From: an uncultured Bacillaceae bacterium
GTDB lineage: Bacteria; Bacillota; Bacilli; Bacillales; Cytobacillaceae
Direction: 5' to 3'
DNA: 16,001 nucleotides
Assembly (NCBI GenBank): GCA_937995745.1
Contig: CALKIU010000182.1
Coordinates: 1 to 16,001 of the forward strand
Shown piece after piece: positions 1 through 5,895 of this stretch. The notes below the pieces were generated by a model. It was not told the origin of the DNA. It worked only from the letters and a program-made list of their open reading frames with translations, and did no database searches. A program made the position numbers and the translations under genes. Position 1 is the stretch's first letter; every line of letters starts with the position of its first letter.

Positions 1-402
1 TGGTTCCGCACCGGGGATATCGGTTTTTTGGATGAAGAAGGCTTTCTCTATGTGCAGGACCGCCGCAGCGATTTAATTATTTCAGGAGGGGAAAATATTT
101 ACCCTGCCGAGGTGGAAGAGGCGCTCATGTCCCATCCGCGTGTGAAAGATGCCGGTGTGATCGGCGTGGAGGATCCGGAATGGGGACAGGTTCCCGTCGC
201 TTTTGTCGTTAAGGAGGGTTCTGTTTCCGCGGACGAACTTTTCAAATTTGTCCAAAGCAAGCTTGCCAAATATAAAGTGCCGAAAGAAATTTATTTTGTC
301 GGGGAACTTCCCAGAAATGCTTCAAGAAAGCTTTTGCGGAGAAAATTGCGGGAAATGTTGGAAAAAGGCGAAGAAGATCTTTTGCGACCCGCAGGCGAAT
401 GA
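1..402 (+). CDS. menE: o-succinylbenzoate--CoA ligase (MenE), C-terminal part, 5' end outside window
   Basis: The last 133 residues of an adenylate-forming (ANL superfamily) enzyme; the reading frame is open from base 1. Visible core motifs are WFRTGD at residues 1-6 (A7-type), the hinge/A8 region DRRSDLIISGGENIYPAEVE at about 20-40, and the A10-type tail PRNASRKLLRRKLR near the C-terminus, whose Lys is the expected catalytic lysine of adenylation. MenE activates o-succinylbenzoate with ATP and CoA in menaquinone synthesis. The substrate cannot be read from this fragment: the MenE call rests on the A8 wording and on the neighbouring ytiB, which follows menE in B. subtilis as I recall. A long-chain acyl-CoA synthetase is the main alternative. 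The usual Gly before the A10 Lys is Arg here. The gene converges on the zinc-binding lipoprotein gene and ends at a shared hairpin. Confidence 0.8.
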   Translation, partial: WFRTGDIGFLDEEGFLYVQDRRSDLIISGGENIYPAEVEEALMSHPRVKDAGVIGVEDPEWGQVPVAFVVKEGSVSADELFKFVQSKLAKYKVPKEIYFVGELPRNASRKLLRRKLREMLEKGEEDLLRPAGE

Positions 403-405
403 AAC

Positions 406-436
406 AAGCGCCGGAAGAAAACGGACTCCGGCGCTT
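406..436. terminator. bidirectional hairpin terminator between menE and the zinc-binding protein gene
   Basis: Perfect 10-bp stem AAGCGCCGGA (406-415) / TCCGGCGCTT (427-436) with an 11-nt loop. On the plus strand it runs into TTTAATTT. On the minus strand it is followed by the weaker GTTTCATTC. The 3' arm touches the stop codon of the minus-strand gene (436-438), so one hairpin serves both converging genes. Confidence 0.75.
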
Positions 437-1407
437 TAATTTGTATCAGTCAATCCTTTCTCAAGGGCTTTGAGGTTATCTTCCATAATGGAAAAATAAT
501 CGCGGTTATTTTTAATATCTTCCTCTGTCAGGACGGCTAAATTATGGAGCGTTAACGATTCTCCTTTGATGGCATCCCGGACAATTTCCGTCAATTTGGA
601 CGGGATGTTTTGTTCAAAGAAAACGTATTTCAATCCGTGGGTTTCCGCTGTCTTGACAATGTTGGCCAATTCTTTTTGCGACGGTTCGCTGGAAGAAGAG
701 ATGCCGGCAATGCTGATCTGTTTCAAACCGTAGCGTTTTTCCCAATATCCGTACGCGGCATGGGAGACGATAAATTTCTTTGTTTTTGCTTTGTCAACCA
801 GTTGATGGAACCTTTTGTCCAAACTGTCCAGCTCCCCTGCCAGAATTTCATAATTTTTATTAAATATTTCTTCCTGTTCGGACATTTTTTTTGCCAGTTC
901 GTCTTTAATCGTTGCGGCCAATTGTTTTGCGTATACCGGGTCAATCCAGACATGCGGGTCGATGACGCCGTGATGATGGCCGTCGTCATGATGATGGTGG
1001 TGTTCTTCTTCATGATTCCCGTCTTCTCCATGTTCTTCCGCAAACCGAATGCGTTCTCCGGCTGCAACAAAAGTGACATCTTCATTTGCCAACGATTTTT
1101 CCGCTTTATCGGCAAATCCTTCAAGACCGAAACCAATGTAAAAGAACAGGTCCGCTTCAGCAATTTTTATGATATCTTTTTGTGAAGGTTCGTATGTGTG
1201 TTCATCTGCGCCGGGAGGATAAACCGTTTCCACGCGGACATATTCTCCGCCAATCCGTTCCGTAAAATATTGGAGAGGATAGACGGTTGTATAGACGGTT
1301 ATCCGCTCATCATTTGTTGTTGCGCTTTGTTCTTTTTGATTCCCGCACCCGGTTGCAATCAGGCTGAAAAAAAGAAGGGACATCAATAACAAAACGGGCT
1401 TTTTCAA
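436..1407 (-). CDS. zinc ABC transporter substrate-binding lipoprotein (ZnuA/AdcA-like)
   Basis: A 323-residue cluster A-I metal-binding lipoprotein that would capture Zn(II) outside the membrane for an ABC importer. The start is the TTG at 1405-1407: it has the ribosome site AAAGGGGG 7 nt upstream and gives a proper lipoprotein signal peptide, LKKPVLLLMSLLFFSLIATG|C, with lipidated Cys21. An upstream in-frame ATG at 1491 would add 28 polar residues and has no such site. Expected metal ligands are His70 (in ADEHTYEP), His152 (DPHVW), His216 (SHAAYGY) and Glu265. A histidine/acid-rich loop covers about residues 126-147 (runs HHHHH and HHH), typical of zinc-specific members. No permease or ATPase gene lies beside it. 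A Zur box sits on its promoter region. Zinc rather than manganese is inferred from the His loop and the Zur box. Confidence 0.9.
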   Translation of the reverse strand: MKKPVLLLMSLLFFSLIATGCGNQKEQSATTNDERITVYTTVYPLQYFTERIGGEYVRVETVYPPGADEHTYEPSQKDIIKIAEADLFFYIGFGLEGFADKAEKSLANEDVTFVAAGERIRFAEEHGEDGNHEEEHHHHHDDGHHHGVIDPHVWIDPVYAKQLAATIKDELAKKMSEQEEIFNKNYEILAGELDSLDKRFHQLVDKAKTKKFIVSHAAYGYWEKRYGLKQISIAGISSSSEPSQKELANIVKTAETHGLKYVFFEQNIPSKLTEIVRDAIKGESLTLHNLAVLTEEDIKNNRDYFSIMEDNLKALEKGLTDTN

Positions 1408-1514
1408 ATTGTTTCCCCCTTTCTGCCACTGTCGGAATTTAATAGGATTTATCGCGGTATGGAAATGTTTATACCGCTTTAGAGATGTCAACCAACATTT
1501 TTAAGAAATTAAAA

Positions 1515-1544
1515 ATAATTCGTAATCATTACGATTTACGTAAA
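1515..1544 (-). promoter_or_regulatory. candidate promoter of the zinc-binding lipoprotein gene
   Basis: On the minus strand TTTACG (complement of 1539-1544) and AATTAT (complement of 1515-1520) are 18 bp apart, a 4/6 match each to the sigma-A boxes. The Zur box falls between and on these elements, which fits simple repression. The leader to the TTG start would be about 100 nt. The hexamers are weak, so placement is tentative. Confidence 0.4.
1520..1534. promoter_or_regulatory. Zur box (zinc uptake repressor operator)
   Basis: TCGTAATCATTACGA is a perfect 7-1-7 inverted repeat and matches the Bacillus Zur consensus TCGTAATNATTACGA at every position. The dyad extends outward to AATTCGTAAT / ATTACGATTT with one mismatch. 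It lies between the divergent zinc-binding lipoprotein gene and ytiB, overlapping the likely promoter of the former and ending about 30 bp before the -10 box of the latter. Repression when zinc is plentiful is established for this motif; dual control of both genes is inference. Confidence 0.9.
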
Positions 1545-1560
1545 TATCTTACCTGACCAG

Positions 1561-1569
1561 TGGTATAAT
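1561..1569 (+). promoter_or_regulatory. extended -10 promoter for ytiB
   Basis: TGGTATAAT matches the extended -10 consensus TGNTATAAT exactly, with no good -35 box at 16-18 bp. Transcription would begin near 1576, leaving a leader of about 190 nt before ytiB. The adjacent Zur box (1520-1534) would lie around -42 to -56 relative to this start. Confidence 0.6.
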
Positions 1570-1766
1570 TGCAAGGGAAAAATCGTCCGGCTGTTAGGGC
1601 ATTTTTATCGGAACGGAAGGAAAAAATGGATGGATGGGGCGAAAGGTTTATTTTTTATAATGTTTGTCCGCAATCCTTGATACATGTAGTCTTATTATGT
1701 TGCCGGCTTGCGGGGTTATTCCCCTTCATACAGACAAAAGAGATAGAAAAGGGAGATGCAGGGAAG
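1570..1766 (+). other. long untranslated leader of ytiB, no gene recognised
   Basis: The ytiB frame stays open upstream to about 1569, but this stretch lacks a ribosome site at its early starts and reads like random low-complexity protein. A second TATAAT (1656-1661) has no -35 partner. The only structure seen is a small hairpin GGGG-TTATT-CCCC (1712-1724). I see no known riboswitch. Confidence 0.4.
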
Positions 1767-2333
1767 ATGAGACTATTGGATGAAATTTTGCGCCACAATG
1801 AAGAATTTGTCAGGGAAAAAAGATATGAACAATATAAAACCACCAAGTATCCAAATAAAAAGATGGTTATTTTGACATGCATGGATACGCGGCTCATCGA
1901 ATTGTTGCCCCGGGCTTTAAATGTGTCCAACGGCGATGCGAAAATCATTAAAACGGCCGGAGCGGTTGTGTCCCATCCATACGGGAGCATCATGCGGAGC
2001 ATATTAGTCGCCGTTTATCAGTTGCAAGCAAATGAAATATTGGTCGTCGGCCATCATGATTGCGGCATGGCCGGGATGAAGGCGGAAACGATGATTGAAC
2101 AAATGAAAGCAAGGGGAATCCGCGAAGAAGTAATAGATTTCTTGGATTATTCGGGAATAAACGTTTCCGAGTGGCTTGAAGGATTCCAATGTTTAGAAGA
2201 TAGTGTACGCCACAGTGTGGAGATGATTAAAAAACATCCTTTGTTGCCAAAGGATGTTCCGGTGCACGGGTTGATTATTGATCCTGAAACAGGCAAACTG
2301 GATCTGGTTGTCAACGGCTATGAAGAGGAATGA
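1767..2333 (+). CDS. ytiB: beta-class carbonic anhydrase (YtiB)
   Basis: A 188-residue beta-carbonic anhydrase that interconverts CO2 and bicarbonate in the cytoplasm. The zinc site is visible: Cys38-x-Asp40-x-Arg42 (CMDTR) and His96-x-x-Cys99 (GHHDCGM), giving ligands Cys38, His96 and Cys99 with the Asp40-Arg42 dyad that gates the active site in this class. The length is normal for the short bacterial type. I chose ATG 1767 because MRLLDEIL aligns with the start I remember for B. subtilis YtiB and GGGA/AGGG purine tracts precede it; longer in-frame starts have no support. The gene is divergent from the zinc-binding lipoprotein gene across a Zur box and overlaps yidD by 16 bp at the 3' end. 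Confidence 0.92.
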   Translation: MRLLDEILRHNEEFVREKRYEQYKTTKYPNKKMVILTCMDTRLIELLPRALNVSNGDAKIIKTAGAVVSHPYGSIMRSILVAVYQLQANEILVVGHHDCGMAGMKAETMIEQMKARGIREEVIDFLDYSGINVSEWLEGFQCLEDSVRHSVEMIKKHPLLPKDVPVHGLIIDPETGKLDLVVNGYEEE

Positions 2334-2566
2334 TTGTTTCTTTTCGGATATTCTTCGGGAACGGGATCAATTCCGCCTGGATGAAAAGGGTGGCACTTTA
2401 AAATTCTCTTTATCGTCAGCCAGCCTCCCTTTATGGCGCCAAAACGGCTGATCGCTTCCAGCCCGTATTGGGAGCAAGTCGGGTAAAAGCGGCAGCTCGG
2501 CGGCTTTAAAGGAGAGATAAATTTTTGATAAAAGCGGATGAAACCGATAAGCAATTTCTTCACCAT
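2318..2566 (-). CDS. yidD: membrane protein insertion efficiency factor YidD (YtjA)
   Basis: An 82-residue YidD-family protein (old name: alpha-hemolysin family), thought to assist YidC/Oxa1-dependent insertion of inner-membrane proteins. It begins MVKKLLIGFIRFYQKFISP, an amphipathic N-terminal helix, followed by the family signature PPSCRFYPTCSQYGLEAI with its conserved cysteines and the tail KRILKCHPFHPGGIDPVP. The start is the ATG at 2564-2566, preceded by AAAGAGAGATCGAC. An upstream ATG at 2608 would add 14 charged residues without a ribosome site. The gene is convergent with ytiB (stops overlap, 2318-2333) and divergent from luxS. A possible minus-strand promoter lies at 2606-2628 (TTGGAC and GATATT, 16 bp apart). 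Confidence 0.92.
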   Translation of the reverse strand: MVKKLLIGFIRFYQKFISPLKPPSCRFYPTCSQYGLEAISRFGAIKGGWLTIKRILKCHPFHPGGIDPVPEEYPKRNNHSSS

Positions 2567-2612
2567 GTCGATCTCTCTTTCTTCCGTTTCTTTTTTAAAA
2601 AATATCATAATA

Positions 2613-2621
2613 TGCTATATT
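2613..2621 (+). promoter_or_regulatory. extended -10 promoter for luxS
   Basis: TGCTATATT is an extended -10 element (TGN plus TATATT, 5/6), with only a weak A/T-rich -35 region. Transcription would start near 2628, giving a leader of about 65 nt that holds the hairpin at 2647-2668. Confidence 0.5.
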
Positions 2622-2646
2622 AGTCCAAGAAGTTGTTTAGCGCACG

Positions 2647-2668
2647 TCCGCTTGCTGTTTCAAGCGGA
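2647..2668 (+). other. stable hairpin in the luxS 5' leader
   Basis: TCCGCTTG (2647-2654) pairs perfectly with CAAGCGGA (2661-2668) around a 6-nt loop. It ends 8 nt before the GAGGAGGA ribosome site and has no following U-tract, so it is not a terminator. It may act as a 5' mRNA stabiliser or a protein/RNA contact site; the role is unknown. Confidence 0.5.
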
Positions 2669-2693
2669 TGAATGATGAGGAGGAGTGAAAAAT

Positions 2694-3173
2694 ATGCCTT
2701 CAGTTGAAAGTTTTGAATTGGATCACAACGCCGTCCAAGCCCCGTATGTAAGACATTGCGGCGTGCACAAAGTCGGGTCCGACGGGGTGGTATATAAATT
2801 TGATATCCGTTTTTGCCAGCCGAATAAAGAAGCGATGAAGCCGGATGCAATGCATTCCCTCGAGCATTTGCTCGCTTTTTATATTCGGAAGCATGCGGAA
2901 AAATACGATCATTTTGAAATTATCGACATCTCTCCCATGGGATGTCAAACAGGCTTTTATTTGGTCATTGCCGGAAAAGCCGAAGTGGAGGAAATTATCG
3001 ATCTCCTGGAGGATACGATGAAAGATGCCCTGACTGCGGACAGCGTTCCGGCCGCAACAGAGGAACAGTGCGGACAAGCCAAGCTGCATGATTTGGAAGG
3101 GGCAAAACACCTGATGGAAAAATGGCTGTCCCATTCAAAAGAAGAATTGAAACAGGTTTTTGCTTCGTCATGA
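2694..3173 (+). CDS. luxS: S-ribosylhomocysteine lyase LuxS
   Basis: A 159-residue LuxS, full length. It cleaves S-ribosylhomocysteine to homocysteine and DPD, the precursor of autoinducer-2, closing the activated methyl cycle fed by SAM. The metal ligands sit at the canonical positions: His54 and His58 (in HSLEH) and Cys126 (EEQCGQAKLHDL); catalytic Cys84 (SPMGCQTG) and Glu57 are present. The start is ATG 2694 (MPSVESFELDHN), 9 nt after GAGGAGGA. A GTG three codons upstream overlaps that site and is rejected. The gene stands alone with its own promoter. The SAM-producing metK lies about 9 kb downstream behind a SAM riboswitch; no such element is seen here. Confidence 0.97.
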   Translation: MPSVESFELDHNAVQAPYVRHCGVHKVGSDGVVYKFDIRFCQPNKEAMKPDAMHSLEHLLAFYIRKHAEKYDHFEIIDISPMGCQTGFYLVIAGKAEVEEIIDLLEDTMKDALTADSVPAATEEQCGQAKLHDLEGAKHLMEKWLSHSKEELKQVFASS

Positions 3174-3203
3174 TACGAACGGTAGGTAAATGCGCAACAA
3201 TTT

Positions 3204-3251
3204 TGCCGGAGTTTTCTATTCGCCGTTTCGTTTTTGCCCAATACTCCGGCA
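3204..3251. other. inverted repeat downstream of luxS
   Basis: TGCCGGAGT (3204-3212) and ACTCCGGCA (3243-3251) form a perfect 9-bp stem with a 30-nt loop. It stands just before the main terminator at 3255-3284 and lacks its own U-run. It might be a first, weak terminator or mRNA 3' structure. Confidence 0.4.
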
Positions 3252-3254
3252 GTG

Positions 3255-3284
3255 AAAAAAACCGGGAATATTCCCGGTTTTTTT
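3255..3284. terminator. bidirectional rho-independent terminator, luxS / cls
   Basis: A 30-bp perfect palindrome: seven A, CCGGGAATATTCCCGG, seven T. The GC stem is flanked by an A-run and a T-run, so it terminates equally well in both directions, serving luxS (+) and cls (-). Confidence 0.93.
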
Positions 3285-3310
3285 GATTGTGCGTAGATAA
3301 GTTTAAGAGG

Positions 3311-4759
3311 CTACAAAATGGGCGACAACAGACGGGAAACCGATTCTTTAAAGCGAATTTTTAAAGGTCTTTGCTGATATTTTTCCAGCGTCAGTTCACG
3401 GGACACTTTCATGTCTTCATAAAAATGTTCAGTCAGCTTGGCGGCGATCTTTTCATTATAGATAAATGCATTGGCCTCAAAATTCAGGCGGAAGCTGCGG
3501 ACGTCAATGTTCGCGGAGCCGACGGATGAAATTTTCCCGTCGACGACAATCGTTTTGCAATGAATGAATCCGTTGTTATAAATATACGCTTTTACGCCTG
3601 CCTGAAGCATTTCCCCGATATAATACGTGGTTGCCCAGTAGACAAAAGGGTGATCCGGTTTATTCGGAATCATGATTTTGACGTCCACTCCCGACAAAGA
3701 TGCGATGCGGAGGGCGTCAAGGATGCTGGCGTCGGGTATGAAATACGGTGTTTGAATCAGAATGCTTTCTTTGGCGGAAGCAATCATTTTAATGTAGCCG
3801 TTCTTTATTTGCTCATAGACGGAATCAGGGCCGGATGAAACGATCTGCATGCTGACATTCCCCGCCGATACGTCCCTCGGAAAAAGATTTTCGGAATAAC
3901 TGATATCATAGCGATCGGAGGCCTGATTCCAATCGAGGATAAAGCGTGTTTGAATTTCAAGAACGGCGGTACCCCTGATGCGCAGATGGGTATCGCGCCA
4001 ATAACCGAATTTAGGATCGCTTCCCAAGTATTCGTCCCCGACATTAAAGCCGCCCAAGTATCCGATTTTTCCGTCGATGATGACTAATTTGCGGTGGTTC
4101 CGAAAATTGATCCGCAAATTGATAAAGCGCAGTTTGGAAGCAAAAAACGCCTCCACTTCTCCTCCGGCCTCGCGAAACTCTTTGAAAAACCGTTTTGTCA
4201 GCCTTCTTGAACCGAGGTCGTCATAAAGAATCCGGACCTTTACCCCTTCTCTCGCCTTTTCGGTCAATGCCCGGATTAGTTTCTGGCCGATTTCGTCTTT
4301 TCTGAAAATATAATATTGCATATGGATATGATCTTTGGCGTTTTTGATGTCTTCGAGAAGGCGCTCGAATTTTTCTTTGCCATCCGTAAAAATTTCCACT
4401 TCATTATCTTGCGTCAATAAAGCGTCATTATTTAATAAGTGCATATAAATCAAATCGTGGTACTCCGCTTCAACGTCGCTCAAATAACAAAATTGCCTCT
4501 TTGATATGGCATCGAGCTGTTTGCGAATCAGCTCGTCCACACCAATTTTTTTCTGGTCCTCCCAGTGGAACATTTTTCTCCGCGAAAGGTTTTGTCCCAG
4601 CAAAATATATAAAATAAATCCGAGGCCGGGGATAAAAAACAGCACCAGAATCCAGGCCCAAGTGGCGCTTGCGTCTCTCCGTTCCAGAAAGATGATGATC
4701 GCTGCAAAAATCATATTAAGCAGAAAGATTAGTCCAACCAGAAACGAATTGATACTCAT
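3311..4759 (-). CDS. cls: cardiolipin synthase (phospholipase D family)
   Basis: A 482-residue membrane cardiolipin synthase that joins two phosphatidylglycerols to cardiolipin and glycerol. Two N-terminal membrane segments (about residues 5-25 and 33-55) are followed by two PLD catalytic HKD motifs: His222-x-Lys224-x4-Asp229 (HRKLVIID) and His400-x-Lys402-x4-Asp407 (HCKTIVVD). The length and layout match the bacterial ClsA/YwnE type. The start is ATG 4757-4759, preceded by TGAGGAG at good distance; this site overlaps the stop codon of a 37-codon frame just upstream, suggesting co-transcription and coupling. As I remember B. subtilis, ytkA occupies this place between luxS and dps, so cls here is a local rearrangement. 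Which of several Cls paralogues it is cannot be told. Confidence 0.94.
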   Translation of the reverse strand: MSINSFLVGLIFLLNMIFAAIIIFLERRDASATWAWILVLFFIPGLGFILYILLGQNLSRRKMFHWEDQKKIGVDELIRKQLDAISKRQFCYLSDVEAEYHDLIYMHLLNNDALLTQDNEVEIFTDGKEKFERLLEDIKNAKDHIHMQYYIFRKDEIGQKLIRALTEKAREGVKVRILYDDLGSRRLTKRFFKEFREAGGEVEAFFASKLRFINLRINFRNHRKLVIIDGKIGYLGGFNVGDEYLGSDPKFGYWRDTHLRIRGTAVLEIQTRFILDWNQASDRYDISYSENLFPRDVSAGNVSMQIVSSGPDSVYEQIKNGYIKMIASAKESILIQTPYFIPDASILDALRIASLSGVDVKIMIPNKPDHPFVYWATTYYIGEMLQAGVKAYIYNNGFIHCKTIVVDGKISSVGSANIDVRSFRLNFEANAFIYNEKIAAKLTEHFYEDMKVSRELTLEKYQQRPLKIRFKESVSRLLSPIL

Positions 4760-4768
4760 TCCGACTCC

Positions 4769-4882
4769 TCACTGTTTCATAATTGATTTCCCCAGCGATA
4801 TTCCGGCTGGAACCCTGGCAATGGCAAAGAATATCCGCGACAGTATGAATAAAGGCAAAGGATTGATAGAAACGGTTGTCAT
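4769..4882 (-). CDS. putative 37-residue hydrophobic small protein or leader peptide upstream of cls
   Basis: This short frame has a near-ideal ribosome site (AAGGGAGGAAACCA before ATG 4882). Its stop TGA (4769-4771) lies within the TGAGGAG ribosome site of cls, 9 bp before the cls ATG, the usual layout for translational coupling. The peptide starts MTTVSINP, has a hydrophobic/amphipathic centre (LPLFILSRIFFAIARVP, about residues 9-25) and a basic tail ending SIMKQ. It could be a membrane-associated partner of the lipid enzyme, or a leader whose translation sets cls expression. I recognise no family. The ribosome site and tandem position are seen directly; a function is not shown. Confidence 0.55.
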   Translation of the reverse strand: MTTVSINPLPLFILSRIFFAIARVPAGISLGKSIMKQ

Positions 4883-4953
4883 TGGTTTCCTCCCTTGCTT
4901 TTATCATGCGGTTATGATTGGCGTTATTTTACCTCAAAAACCATTAAAAAGAC

Positions 4954-4981
4954 TATATAAAGTTATTTTATCATGAAAATG
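4954..4981 (-). promoter_or_regulatory. candidate promoter for the small ORF-cls unit
   Basis: On the minus strand TTTTCA and TATAGT (5/6 to TATAAT) are separated by 16 bp, about 75 bp upstream of the small frame at 4882. The -35 box is weak. No other convincing sigma-A pair is seen between 4883 and 5000. Confidence 0.35.
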
Positions 4982-5024
4982 ATCTCCTTTTGTAAAAAGA
5001 TAAGAAAACTTGTCTGATCCGGAA

Positions 5025-5050
5025 GTTTATTTCCTTGCGGAGCAGGACAT
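5025..5050 (+). promoter_or_regulatory. possible sigma-B-type promoter of dps
   Basis: GTTTAT (5025-5030) and GGACAT (5045-5050) are 14 bp apart, resembling the general-stress sigma-B pattern GTTTAA-N12-15-GGGTAT with some mismatches in the -10. Transcription would start near 5057, just before the GGGAGG ribosome site, giving a very short leader. As I recall, B. subtilis dps is under sigma-B, which fits. I see no PerR box. Confidence 0.35.
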
Positions 5051-5074
5051 GATAAGTACGGGAGGATGATGAAT

Positions 5075-5515
5075 ATGTCAAATGATGTAAAAAAAGCTAT
5101 CAATTTACAGATTGCCAATTGGACAGTGCTCTATTACAAGTTTCATAATTATCACTGGTTTATTAAGGGACACCACTTTTTCACTCTTCATGAGAAATTT
5201 GAAGAGCTTTACAATGAGGCCGCAGAGTATGTGGACGAATTGGCGGAAAGACTGTTGGCCCTGGGAGGGAGGCCGGCAGGCACATTGCAGGAATGCCTGT
5301 CAATCGCTTCTGTAAAAGAGGCGGAAGAATGTGAAAATGAAAAGCAAATGCTGGAGACGGTTCTTTCCGACTTTACGCAAATTTCCTCAGAGCTGGACCG
5401 GGCCATTGAACTAGCTGAAAATGAAGGAGACTCCGTCACGGCTGATATGTTTATCGGCATGCAAACTAGCATTCAAAAGCACAGTTGGATGTTCAAAGCC
5501 TATTTGCAAAAATAA
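5075..5515 (+). CDS. dps: Dps-family ferritin-like DNA-protecting protein
   Basis: A 146-residue mini-ferritin that oxidises Fe(II) with hydrogen peroxide, stores the iron in a 12-subunit shell and protects DNA during stress. The inter-subunit ferroxidase signature is complete: His27 (HNYHW), His39 (LHEKF), Glu43 (Asp in several relatives), Asp54 and Glu58 (VDELAER), followed by the family LALGGRP. It lacks a long Lys-rich N-terminal tail, so direct DNA binding as in E. coli Dps is uncertain. Three ATGs lie in frame (5066, 5069, 5075); 5075 is chosen because it is 9 nt after GGGAGG while the others overlap it. The gene is single, divergent from the small ORF-cls unit, and followed by a hairpin terminator. 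Confidence 0.93.
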   Translation: MSNDVKKAINLQIANWTVLYYKFHNYHWFIKGHHFFTLHEKFEELYNEAAEYVDELAERLLALGGRPAGTLQECLSIASVKEAEECENEKQMLETVLSDFTQISSELDRAIELAENEGDSVTADMFIGMQTSIQKHSWMFKAYLQK

Positions 5516-5519
5516 AAAA

Positions 5520-5545
5520 GCTGTCTGTTGACAGCCTTGTTTCGT
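5520..5545 (+). terminator. rho-independent terminator of dps
   Basis: GCTGTC (5520-5525) and GACAGC (5530-5535) form a tight 6-bp stem with a TGTT loop, preceded by an A-run and followed by CTTGTTTCGTTT. It lies 4 bp after the dps stop. Confidence 0.75.
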
Positions 5546-5553
5546 TTGCTTTT

Positions 5554-5619
5554 GGGCACAAGCAGAGCGCCGGGAATCGCCGTTTACGTTTTTACTCTCG
5601 GAGTGTGCCCGCTTTTTTT
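5554..5619 (+). terminator. possible second terminator downstream of dps
   Basis: GGGCACA (5554-5560) can pair with TGTGCCC (5604-5610), which is followed by GC and seven T. The loop is 43 nt and has little pairing of its own, so this is either a backup terminator or a degenerate structured element. Confidence 0.35.
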
Positions 5620-5634
5620 ATGTCCTTTTGGCGA

Positions 5635-5895
5635 TTAATGGAACATACCGCTCCGGCCGGAAGAAGCGTTGTTGTTTTGGCCGTATTTTTCCCGGGCAAA
5701 TTTGCCTTTCAAAGATTCAAATATATATAAACCGACTAAATTGTACAACTCTCTGTGATCCAAGCTTTTTATGATTTTCATGAGATCTTCATAAGACATT
5801 TCTTCCAACAATGCGAATGTGAGCATTAAAATTTCTTCGTCATTGCCAGTGAGTTGATCACGATAAAATTCATAAATATCATCGATAAGTTTCAT
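5635..5895 (-). CDS. small conserved-looking hypothetical protein (possibly DUF6154 family)
   Basis: An 86-residue acidic, mostly helical cytoplasmic protein beginning MKLIDDIYEFYRDQLTGNDEE, with a leucine-rich core (LTFALLEEMSYEDLMKII) and a polar low-complexity tail. It has no signal peptide, metal motif or membrane segment. A good ribosome site (CGGGGGTG, 7 nt before the ATG) and a TATAAT box (minus strand, 5917-5922) support expression. The start pattern resembles small Bacillaceae proteins that I believe are grouped as DUF6154, but I am not certain and no function is known to me. It stands alone between dps and ytkD. Confidence 0.75.
   Translation of the reverse strand: MKLIDDIYEFYRDQLTGNDEEILMLTFALLEEMSYEDLMKIIKSLDHRELYNLVGLYIFESLKGKFAREKYGQNNNASSGRSGMFH

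Noticed and set aside
610..1185. 191-codon plus-strand frame opposite the zinc-binding lipoprotein gene
   Set aside because: It is the antisense shadow of a clear lipoprotein gene and has no ribosome site or recognisable motif.
4966..4993. AAAAGGAGATC followed by ATG-ATA-AAA-TAA on the minus strand upstream of the cls unit
   Set aside because: The frame has only three codons; probably a chance ribosome-site match.
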